Part shown: positions 28,290 to 36,400 of the stretch, piece after piece
Position numbering within the stretch: the first letter of the stretch is position 1
Layout of the letters: each line of letters begins with the position of its first letter
Source of the DNA: Caldifarciminota bacterium
Lineage (GTDB): Bacteria; Hydrothermota; Hydrothermia; Hydrothermales; JAJRUZ01
DNA length: 64,000 bases
NCBI GenBank assembly: GCA_024277525.1
Contig: JAJRUZ010000042.1
Location: 62,001-126,000 of the forward strand
Direction: 5' to 3'
Notes under the pieces: generated by a model
The model's input: only the letters and a program-made list of their open reading frames with translations
The model's database searches: none
Told to the model about the DNA's origin: nothing
Made by a program: the position numbers and the translations under genes

Positions 28290-29474
28290 ATGATCCAAAA
28301 ATTATTTATTAAGAATTTCCGTTCAATTGAGAAACAGGAAATTAATTTATCTCCATTAGTAGTATTATATGGACCTACTGCTTCTGGTAAATCCACCTTG
28401 CTTTATTCTCTTCTTGTATTCAGAAATTTCATTATAAATCCCAATCAGCAATTGGATGGGTTCTTTAATCTGGGTTTCCAAAACTTAGGGAATTTTGAGG
28501 ATGTTATTTTTAACAAAGATAAAAATTCAGAAATAGAGTTTATAATTTCTGTAGATAAGGCTGAATACGGTATTTCATTTTCCCAGATAGGAGGGAGAAT
28601 TTTTATAAAGCTACAAACAGACAATATGGGTATTAACCTGGAAGGCACAATCCCGATACCATACGGATTAAATCGAAATTTCCCCGTTAGGAAAAAGATT
28701 GATCAGAACGATTTTACAATAAATTGGAACGGTATAACTGCAAACGTTATTCCATCACAACCTACCGTGGAGTCCAATAAAATAGCAAAGAATATTGCGG
28801 AGCAATTAAATCAGATTCCAGAAATTTTAAGAAGAGTTGATATTGTCCCCCATAGAAGAGGTTTTTTTCAACCCTTTTACACACCTTCTCAGGTATCTTC
28901 TTTGCCTGTATCAGAAGCCGAAGTGGCTACGCTTATTATTACAGATGCAAATCTTGCACCCAGAATTTCGGTAGATTTAGAGGAAATAACAGGAAGGGAA
29001 TTCAGAATTTATACTCCACCAGGAACAGCAACCGTTTATTTTCAAACAATAGATAAGAAATCCAGAATGCCTTCTTATCTTGTAAATGATGGGTTCGGGG
29101 TAAATCAGCTTGTTTATATATTAGCTAAAATATATAGGCAAGAAGTTAAAACGATTTTAATTGAAGAACCAGAGGTTCATCTACATCCTACCGTGATACG
29201 TAGTTTTATTAGGCGGATATGTTCAATCATAGAAGAAGAAAAAAAACAGATAATATTTACTACACACTCAGAGGTTCTGGTTGGTTCTTTACTTGTAGCA
29301 ATTAAAGAAGAATTAATATCCGTGAATAAAGTTAAATTATTTTTAACTCAAAAATACAATAAAGCAACAATTTTTAAAGAACAAAAAGTAAACGATAAAG
29401 GTCAAATTGAAGGTGGCTTGAGTTCATTCATAGAAGGAGAATTGGAGGACTTAAGGACAATGCTTGAAATTTAG
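28290..29474 (+). CDS. AAA-family (RecF/OLD-like, DUF3696-type) ATPase
   Basis: This 394-aa SMC/RecF-like ATPase has an N-terminal FRSIEKQEINLSPLVVLYG followed by the P-loop GPTASGKST (about 28-36), a long insert, a C-terminal Walker B ILIEEPEVHLHPTVIRSF and the H-loop-like IIFTTHSEVLVGSLL. This layout is that of single-chain ATPases paired with nucleases in defence systems (Septu, Gabija, PARIS-like) and of other nucleic-acid sensors. The next gene begins 2 nt after the stop and encodes a PIN-like protein, so the two probably act as sensor and effector. It may be leaderless. Confidence 0.8.
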   Translation: MIQKLFIKNFRSIEKQEINLSPLVVLYGPTASGKSTLLYSLLVFRNFIINPNQQLDGFFNLGFQNLGNFEDVIFNKDKNSEIEFIISVDKAEYGISFSQIGGRIFIKLQTDNMGINLEGTIPIPYGLNRNFPVRKKIDQNDFTINWNGITANVIPSQPTVESNKIAKNIAEQLNQIPEILRRVDIVPHRRGFFQPFYTPSQVSSLPVSEAEVATLIITDANLAPRISVDLEEITGREFRIYTPPGTATVYFQTIDKKSRMPSYLVNDGFGVNQLVYILAKIYRQEVKTILIEEPEVHLHPTVIRSFIRRICSIIEEEKKQIIFTTHSEVLVGSLLVAIKEELISVNKVKLFLTQKYNKATIFKEQKVNDKGQIEGGLSSFIEGELEDLRTMLEI

Positions 29475-29476
29475 AA

Positions 29477-29932
29477 GTGATACTCATAATTGATGAATGG
29501 CTTTGGCATGATATAACAGGTGAAAATGGAGAAGAAAAAAGAAAAGAAAGTTTCAAGTTTCTTGAATGTATATTAAAAATATGCGATGAAATTGCTATAA
29601 TGAAAAAATCAAAATTTTCAAAAAAACTTTGGAAAGTTGCTAAGAATAAAGACCTTAAGACGATTAAAATAGTCAAATTTTTTATATCAAAAATTTTACA
29701 CAATTCCCGGAAATGCAGAATATATGAATATGAAAATAAACACTATTTGGGAGGAATTAAAGAGGACGATATCTACTTATATAATTTATATATTTTAATT
29801 GAAGAAAAAGAAAAATGTATTATTACAACCGATAATCCATTACTAAATGTTCTTAAAAACCACAAAATAAAAGTGTGTTCAAGGGAAAAATTTATAAAAA
29901 GTTATCTAAAAAATTGTGAAGAGACAAAATAA
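29477..29932 (+). CDS. Small PIN-like putative nuclease, partner of the ATPase
   Basis: The 151-aa protein starts at GTG 29477, two bases after the ATPase stop. The fold signature is weak but ordered as in PIN nucleases: an early Asp after the first strand (LIID, D6), acidic KEDDIYLYNLYIL (about 96-98) and a C-terminal CIITTDNPLLNVL strand with D119. PIN domains cut single-stranded RNA using these acidic residues. It is Lys-rich with no membrane segment. I infer an effector nuclease controlled by the ATPase; a regulator without catalysis is the alternative. Confidence 0.55.
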   Translation: MILIIDEWLWHDITGENGEEKRKESFKFLECILKICDEIAIMKKSKFSKKLWKVAKNKDLKTIKIVKFFISKILHNSRKCRIYEYENKHYLGGIKEDDIYLYNLYILIEEKEKCIITTDNPLLNVLKNHKIKVCSREKFIKSYLKNCEETK

Positions 29933-29935
29933 ACA

Positions 29936-31138
29936 TTACATCTCAAAAATAATCTTTAAAGCTTTCCTAAGTTCCTTTTCTCTAAAATAAACAGAAGGCA
30001 CAAAGGATAAAACATTATGTTTTTCTCCTTCAAGAAGTGTTAAAAAACCCCTTTCAATAAGAATTTTCCAGACCTTTAAAGCAAATTTCTCATCCCTAAA
30101 TTCAATTCCCCACATTATCCCCTTCCCCCTTATATCTTTAATTTTTTCAGAATCTTTTAATTTTAATAAATGTTTTTCAAAAATTTTTTCTTTTTCTTTG
30201 ACAATTTTAACGGGTCTTTCTTTTTTATAAAGTTCAAGAAAAGCAAGGGAAGAAATAACGGATACAGGGTGGGTGAGGAAAGTTGTTGCATAAAGGGGGT
30301 CACCTTTTACCTCCCATACCTTCATTATTTCCCTTCTTCCAACACATGCGGAAAGGGGGAAACCGCCTCCGAGAGCCTTTCCGAGACACAAAATATCAGG
30401 AAAATCAATTTCATATTGAAAGCAAAAATCTTTACCCGTTCTTGAAAAACCCGTAAATATTTCATCAATTATAAAAAGAATATCATTTTTTTTACAGAAA
30501 TCATAAAGAATTTTCAAAAAACCTTTCGGAGGAATTCTTATTCCGCCTCTTCCCTGAATCGGCTCAACAATTATCCCTGCAATCTTTGAGGGATTTAATT
30601 TTTTTAATCTCTTTTCCAGTTCCTCAAGTTCCTCTTCTTTTTCAGGAAATTTAAGTTCTATTGAATAATTCTTTAAAAATTTCTTAAAAGGATTTTGAAA
30701 GTGCTTTAAATTTGTTAAAGGAAGGATGCCCATTGAAAGACCGTGATAGGAATTTTTAAAGGAAATAATTTTTTCTTTTTTTGTATAAAGAAAAGCGGTT
30801 TTTATTGCGAGCTCAACGGCATCCGTTCCTGAGATACCGAAGGTAACAGAGAGGTTTTTATTTTTAAAAAGCGAAACAATTTTCTCTGATAATTTTTCCC
30901 TTTCTTCATAGGGAAAAAGGTCTCCCATTGAGTGGGGCTTTTCTTTAAAATAATTCTTGACCCTTTTAATTATAAAAGGATTGAAGTGTCCGAAAAGGGA
31001 AACACCGAAAAAGGAGGTAAAGTCATAATATCTTTTGCCTTTATTATCCCAGATATAATCACCCTTTGCTTTTTTTAAAATTAAAGAAAAGCCCCCTGTT
31101 TTAAGGGAAAGCGATGTGGGAGATTCGTATTTGAACAA
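29936..31138 (-). CDS. Class III PLP-dependent aminotransferase
   Basis: The 400-aa enzyme has FGISGTDAVELAIKTA, SYHGLSMG (pyridine-ring contacts), FIIDEIFTGFSRTG and the Schiff-base Lys in LGKALGGGFPLSA. This is the acetylornithine/4-aminobutyrate/ornithine aminotransferase superfamily; the exact substrate cannot be fixed. The only plausible start is TTG at 31138 (TTG TTC AAA TAC), only 12 nt after the 3' end of the tRNA on the same strand and without a Shine-Dalgarno sequence, so tRNA and mRNA appear to share one transcript. Confidence 0.85.
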   Translation of the reverse strand: MFKYESPTSLSLKTGGFSLILKKAKGDYIWDNKGKRYYDFTSFFGVSLFGHFNPFIIKRVKNYFKEKPHSMGDLFPYEEREKLSEKIVSLFKNKNLSVTFGISGTDAVELAIKTAFLYTKKEKIISFKNSYHGLSMGILPLTNLKHFQNPFKKFLKNYSIELKFPEKEEELEELEKRLKKLNPSKIAGIIVEPIQGRGGIRIPPKGFLKILYDFCKKNDILFIIDEIFTGFSRTGKDFCFQYEIDFPDILCLGKALGGGFPLSACVGRREIMKVWEVKGDPLYATTFLTHPVSVISSLAFLELYKKERPVKIVKEKEKIFEKHLLKLKDSEKIKDIRGKGIMWGIEFRDEKFALKVWKILIERGFLTLLEGEKHNVLSFVPSVYFREKELRKALKIIFEM

Positions 31139-31150
31139 ATTTAAAAGAAA

Positions 31151-31222
31151 TGGCGGCGGGCGGATTCGAACCGCCGACTCAGGGCTTATGAAACCCCCGC
31201 TCTACCCCTGAGCTACGCCGCC
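31151..31222 (-). tRNA. tRNA with CAU anticodon (probably elongator Met)
   Basis: In the minus sense: acceptor GGCGGCG/CGCCGCC, D arm GCTC/GAGC, anticodon stem GGGGT/GCCCT with loop TTCATAA (CAU), T arm GGCGG-TTCGAAT-CCGCC, discriminator A, no encoded CCA. A G1:C72 pair argues against initiator Met, which usually has a 1:72 mismatch. Ile-CAU (lysidine) remains possible. The downstream aminotransferase begins 12 nt after the tRNA end. Confidence 0.93.
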
Positions 31223-31230
31223 TTAATAAA

Positions 31231-31259
31231 ATTATAAAAAATATTCAATAAGAATTCAA
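31231..31259 (-). promoter_or_regulatory. Sigma70 promoter of tRNA-Met(CAU) and aminotransferase
   Basis: On the minus strand TTGAAT (31254-31259) and TATAAT (31231-31236) are separated by 17 bp. The tRNA begins 8 nt after the -10 box, so transcription would start at or just before the mature 5' end. The remainder of 31223-31330 shows no gene. Confidence 0.75.
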
Positions 31260-31330
31260 TTCTTTAAAACAAAAATACACCCCAGGAGCGGAGATGACAA
31301 GTTATTTTCTGAATTTGAATAACTTTTTTA

Positions 31331-31729
31331 TCATTTAATAAGTTTTTCTATGAATCTTTTGGCAAGCTGGAAAGTATCTTTAACTGTTTCAATTCCACTT
31401 AAATTTCCCCTATAATATCCAGCAATGTGAATCTGGTCATACAATTTACTTGCCCATTTTTTCAGTTTTCCATCTTTGTGTGAAAGATATTTCCCGATGT
31501 AAAGTTCATAAGTTTCCCATTTCTGGGGTAATTCATCTTTGGATAAACCTCTTTTCAATAATGCATAATCAATTGCCTTTAAAATAGCAAGCCAGAGTGT
31601 TCCGAATGCTTCCTGAACATATTTGATATTATCATAAAATCCTATTTCATAATCGGGTTCCGCTTTTTTCAAAATTTCCTTTGCGTTTTCATAATATTTT
31701 AATGCTTCAATTTCGGGTTTCTTTTCCAT
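31331..31729 (-). CDS. DUF5618-like helical protein (HEPN-like)
   Basis: The 132-aa all-helical protein (EALKYYENAKEILKKA, YVQEAFGTLWLAILKAIDYAL, YDQIHIAGYYRGNLSG) resembles DUF5618 proteins, which look like HEPN-fold members. No canonical HEPN RxxxxH catalytic motif is seen, so RNase activity is not supported. An AGGAGGAGAAT site lies before the ATG. No partner nucleotidyltransferase gene is adjacent. Its role is unknown. The 109 nt upstream of it show nothing recognisable. Confidence 0.6.
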   Translation of the reverse strand: MEKKPEIEALKYYENAKEILKKAEPDYEIGFYDNIKYVQEAFGTLWLAILKAIDYALLKRGLSKDELPQKWETYELYIGKYLSHKDGKLKKWASKLYDQIHIAGYYRGNLSGIETVKDTFQLAKRFIEKLIK

Positions 31730-31838
31730 ATTTAAATTATATTCTCCTCCTTTTGAGCTTTCAATTTTGTTTAATCCACTTCTACAATCTCTTTTGTTTC
31801 ATACCTGGACCCTTATTTTGAACTTACTGCACTCAAAT

Positions 31839-32381
31839 TTAAAGCCATTCAATTAACAAGTTTTTTTTCAACTTCACCGCTGCACCTGATAAAAGTTCCT
31901 TTATCCATACAATAACAAGATTATTTTTCTCATCAATCTTTTTTATTTTTGCCCTTACTCCTTTCAAAGGTCCTCTTTTAAAAGTTATTTCTTCTTCCTC
32001 TTCCAAAGAATATACAGGAAAAACATCCTTTTTATGCTTATCCGTGATAATTTTTAAAGACTTTATCTCTTCTTCGGTTATAATCGCTGGAATATTGTTG
32101 AACTTAACATAACCGACAACTCCTTCAGCATCCATTGCAATATAAAAAGGTTTTGTTCTCGGAGTAACTTTTACAAAAACATAAGACCTGAATAAAGGAA
32201 TTTCCCTTTCCTTTCCGGGTGAAACATATATAATTCTGGTCGGTAAAAAAGTTTCTATATCAAATTTTTTTAAATAGTTGTGAACCTTTTTTTCATGATT
32301 ACCCTTTGTGAATAATGCAAGCCAGACGGGATGTTTTATTTGATAAAATTTATCCTTTAATTCTTCCATTTTGTAATTCAT
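31839..32381 (-). CDS. NusG paralogue (UpxY/LoaP/RfaH-like antiterminator)
   Basis: The 180-aa protein has an NGN domain (WLALFTKGNHEKKVHNYLKKF, TRIIYVSPGKEREIPLFRSYVFVKV) and a C-terminal KOW-like domain (TFKRGPLKGVRAKIKKI). Specialised NusG paralogues load on RNA polymerase at one or a few long operons, usually polysaccharide or secondary-metabolite clusters. Here no such operon follows directly, so its target may be elsewhere. The canonical nusG is at 710-1279. It is divergent from the heme/porin-like gene, with 48 nt between the starts. Confidence 0.85.
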   Translation of the reverse strand: MNYKMEELKDKFYQIKHPVWLALFTKGNHEKKVHNYLKKFDIETFLPTRIIYVSPGKEREIPLFRSYVFVKVTPRTKPFYIAMDAEGVVGYVKFNNIPAIITEEEIKSLKIITDKHKKDVFPVYSLEEEEEITFKRGPLKGVRAKIKKIDEKNNLVIVWIKELLSGAAVKLKKNLLIEWL

Positions 32382-32398
32382 ATTTAATATGTTATAAT
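32371..32398 (+). promoter_or_regulatory. Promoter of the one-heme outer-membrane protein gene
   Basis: TTGTAA (32371-32376) and TATAAT (32393-32398) are 16 bp apart, upstream of a GGAGG site at 32419-32423 and the ATG at 32430. Confidence 0.55.
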
Positions 32399-32429
32399 TC
32401 TAAAATAACAAATTTTATGGAGGCAAATC

Positions 32430-33383
32430 ATGATTTTGAATTTATTTATTTTTTTTATTCTATCCTTTCCCTATTTTTCAAGAAAGGAAAATATAAGATG
32501 TTATTCCTGTCATCTTACTCCTGAAATTTTGACACAAGAGGGGAAAGATTATATGCATAATTATGAAAATCCCGATAAAAGAAAATTACTTGTTCTTTCT
32601 CCGGATCTTGATATGGAAAGAAGTTTTCCGATATCTGTACAACTTTATTTTGACAATAATAAAAATTTCTTTTCCGATATATTTATAGCGGGTCAGGCAA
32701 GTGCTAACAGAAAACTTTATTTGAAAATAAGGGGAACAGAAAAAATTTATATAAAGGAATTTTTTTTCACTTACAGAAGATTCGGAGCGAATTTTTTTGC
32801 GGGTATGACAAATTTTCTTTTTCACAGCCCTTTGAAATTTGTTTTTAAAGATTCAATATTCTCTTTTTTTTATGTGCCGGAAAATTTATTTCCGCATAAG
32901 GAATTTTCATGGGGAATTTTTAAAAATTTTCATTTTAAAGATTTTATAACAAGGGTATCTTTCAACTATCCGTTTCCGAAAAAAGATGAAAAATTTCCTG
33001 AATATTCATTTTATTCTTTAAGTTTTTATAGTAAAGTTTTTTCTACGGACTTATTTTTTCTTTATTTTAATGAAAATAATTATACTTACGGTCTTATTTC
33101 CGAAATTATTTTTAAGCCTTTGTTTATGAGGGGAATTTTCATTGTGAAAAGCCTCGAAAATTATTTTAATGTGGAAACAGGAATTATAAAAATGTTCAAA
33201 AATCCTTTCAGTTTGTTTTTATTTTTTGATTCAGAATACAAAAATCAAAAATTTTATCCCGGATTTTCAATATACCTTTTTGTTCAGGAAAATATAAGAT
33301 TCGGAGCAGAATACAAAATTTTAAATAATGAGTTAATAAGTGATTTAAATCTTTTAAAATTATTTATAGATGTGCATTTGTAA
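32430..33383 (+). CDS. Putative outer-membrane monoheme cytochrome-porin fusion (Cyc2-like layout)
   Basis: This 317-aa protein has a signal peptide (about 1-16), then one c-type heme site CYSCH at residues 24-28 followed by LTPEILTQEGKDYMHN. The remaining 270 residues are aromatic, strand-rich and end in SDLNLLKLFIDVHL, like an outer-membrane barrel. An N-terminal CxxCH followed by a barrel is the layout of Cyc2 iron oxidases and related porin-cytochromes. It is shorter than typical Cyc2. An exported protein with a chance CxxCH is the alternative. Shine-Dalgarno GGAGG is present. Confidence 0.55.
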   Translation: MILNLFIFFILSFPYFSRKENIRCYSCHLTPEILTQEGKDYMHNYENPDKRKLLVLSPDLDMERSFPISVQLYFDNNKNFFSDIFIAGQASANRKLYLKIRGTEKIYIKEFFFTYRRFGANFFAGMTNFLFHSPLKFVFKDSIFSFFYVPENLFPHKEFSWGIFKNFHFKDFITRVSFNYPFPKKDEKFPEYSFYSLSFYSKVFSTDLFFLYFNENNYTYGLISEIIFKPLFMRGIFIVKSLENYFNVETGIIKMFKNPFSLFLFFDSEYKNQKFYPGFSIYLFVQENIRFGAEYKILNNELISDLNLLKLFIDVHL

Positions 33384-33424
33384 TGACTCTTAATAATTTG
33401 AATTATAATGGGAAAGAGGGAAAT

Positions 33425-36400
33425 ATGAGAGAATGTCCAAAATGCGGTTTCAATAACCCCGAGAATGCGAAGTTTTGCACTCAATGTGCAACAATGCTTT
33501 CCCAAATTTTTGAGGAAAGACGCCTGCTCACAATATTATTTGCAGATTTATCAGGTTTTACAAGATTGGCACACCAACTGGACCCGGAAGACACATCGGA
33601 TGTTGTCAATATTTGTTTCAAACAATTAAATCCTATAATTACAAAATACGGAGGAATAATTCATAAATATGAAGGGGATTTGGTAATTGCTCTTTTCGGC
33701 ATCCCTGTTGCCTATGAAGATGCTGGTGAAAGAGCGGTGAAGGCTTCTTTGGAAATGATGGAAAATTTACCGGAATTAAATAGGAAACTCTCCGATAAAA
33801 TTGACTTCAAAACCGGACTCGGACTTCATATAGGAATAACAAGCGGGATAGTCGCAGTTGGAGAGATCGGCTCAAGTGAGAAAAAAGAATATACCGTGAT
33901 GGGAGATGTAGTAAATATTGCTTCAAGACTTAAAGATACAGCAAAAGATAGAGAGATTCTTGTTTCAGAATCGGTTTTCAAGTCATCAAAGCATCTCTTT
34001 GATTATGAGGAAATTTCATCAGTGAAGTTAAAAGGCATTGATAAACCCGTAAAAGTATTTAAAGTTTTAAAGATAAAAGAAAAACCCGGGGCAAAACGCG
34101 GTATAAAAGGACTCCATTCACCGCTTGTCGGTAGAGGTAAGGAATTTAGATTACTTAAAAGAAAAATATCGGAATTGCAAAAGGGAAAAGGGGGTGTGAT
34201 TCTTATTTTGGGCTCCGCAGGAATCGGAAAATCACGACTGTTGGAAGAAGTGAAAAAACATTTTACTCTCGGCGACATAAACCGAAATACTCCCATTTTT
34301 CTTGAATCTCACTGTTTAGCACACGGAGATGTAATACATTATTACCCTTTTTTGAAAATTATGGAGTCCGTATTCCAAATAACAGAAAGGGACACTGTTA
34401 AAGTGCTTAAAAAGAAATTATTGAAATATATACAGGAGATATTTCCCCAGGGATACGAAGATATTCTACCCTATATCGGATATTTATTCTCGGTGCGCTT
34501 TTCCGATAGAATAGACAGGAAAATAAGATATCTCGGTGCAAAAGCATTAAAATTGCGGGTATTTTTAAGTATCAAAAAACTTCTTTTTAGGTTGGCAAGA
34601 GAAAAACCTCTGGTAGTTGTTATTGATGACCTTCATTGGATTGACACTGCATCGTCAGAGCTTCTGCAATTTATTCTCTGCGCTCCTGAGTCTCTTCCTT
34701 TACTTTTCATAGGGTTATCCCGTATCGAAAGAAGAAATAACTTCTGGAAGATAAGGGAGCAGATAAGAGGAAATTTTAAAGGAAATTGGACAGAAGTCAA
34801 ACTTTTTCCCCTCGGTTATAAAGAGAGTAATCAATTAATAAGCAATTTACTTAAAATTATAAAAATACCCGATGAGTTTAAGAAGAAGATTCTCGCAAAA
34901 GCGGAGGGTAATCCGTTTTATCTTGAAGAAATACTAAAAGACCTCATAGACAGGGGTATCATTATTTTTAAGCACGGAACATGGATACTTAAAACAAAAG
35001 TCAATATTCATATTCCTGATACAATTCAATCCGTGATATTGTCGCGTATTGATAAGTTAAAAAAGGACTCAAGGAATATTTTACAGATTGCATCAATAAT
35101 CGGCAGAAGTTTTAACATAAGAATTTTAGAACACATTTCAAAGTTAGATTCCTTTGCACTTTCCTTAAATTTACTATCACTTGAAGAATCAGACTTTATA
35201 AGAAGGCTGAAACATGGGGTGGAATTTATATTCAAACACCCTTTAATACAGGAAGTGACATACAATACGGTATTAAAGAAAAAAAGAAAAAGACTTCATA
35301 ATGAAATAGGGAAATGTATAGAGGAGATATTTTCCTATCGGATTGAAGACTTTGTAGATTTACTTTCCATTCAATACTTTTTAGCAGAAGATTACCGAAA
35401 GGCATATGATTATTCGGTTCGTGCTGCGGAGAAAGCAAAAAATGCTTATTTAAATAAACAAGCAATAGAACTGTATACACGGGCATTTAATTGTTTAACA
35501 CGTATGAAACCGTCTCTTATGCCTTATGAGGAGCGAATAAAGAAAAAGGTTTTTTTATTAAAGGAAAAGTCGGATGTTTTGAATTTTATCGGTGATAATA
35601 AGAATGCATTGAAATATATTAAAAGGGCAATTAATTTAGCGGGAAAAATCGGAAATAAAAACTTACTTGCGGATTGTGTTTTACAGCTGAGTAAAATTTA
35701 TGATTCCATAAGTAAGTATCAACTTGCTTTGGAAAAGGCAAAATATGCATTTGAAATTTACAGACAGATAAATGACAGAAAAAAAATCGCGGACTGTTTT
35801 CATAATATCGGTGTTACTTATTATCATCTCAGAGATTACCGAAAAGCGCTTGAGTATTATAACGATTCTTTAAGAATAAAAAAAGAGATAAAAGAGAAAG
35901 AAACACAGGCGTCGACCCTTAATAATATGGGGGTTATTTACCGCCAGGTCGGTGAATATGAAAAGGCTCTTAAATATCTTAAGGATGCTTTAAAAATAGA
36001 TAAAGAAACGGAAAATAGAAGGGGAGAGTCAGCAAGTCTCAATAATATCGGGAATGTGTATCGTTCGCTCGGTGACTTTAAAAATGCATTTAAATATTAT
36101 CTTGATTCCCTGAATATAAAAAAAGAGATTGGAGACCGGGAGGGAGAGGCAACAAGCCTTAATAACATCGGAATTATATGTTATTATCGGGGTGATTATG
36201 AAAAAGCAATCAGGTATTACAATGAAGCATTGAAAATAAAGAAAGAAATAGGGGACAAGAAGGGAGAGGCAATGAGTCTTAACAATATCGGTATTGTGTA
36301 CTATCGGCTCGGAGAATATGAAAAAGCGTTTAAATATTATGTTAAATCTTTAAAAATTAGGGAGGAAATACATGACCTTTACGGTCAGGCATCAAGTCTT

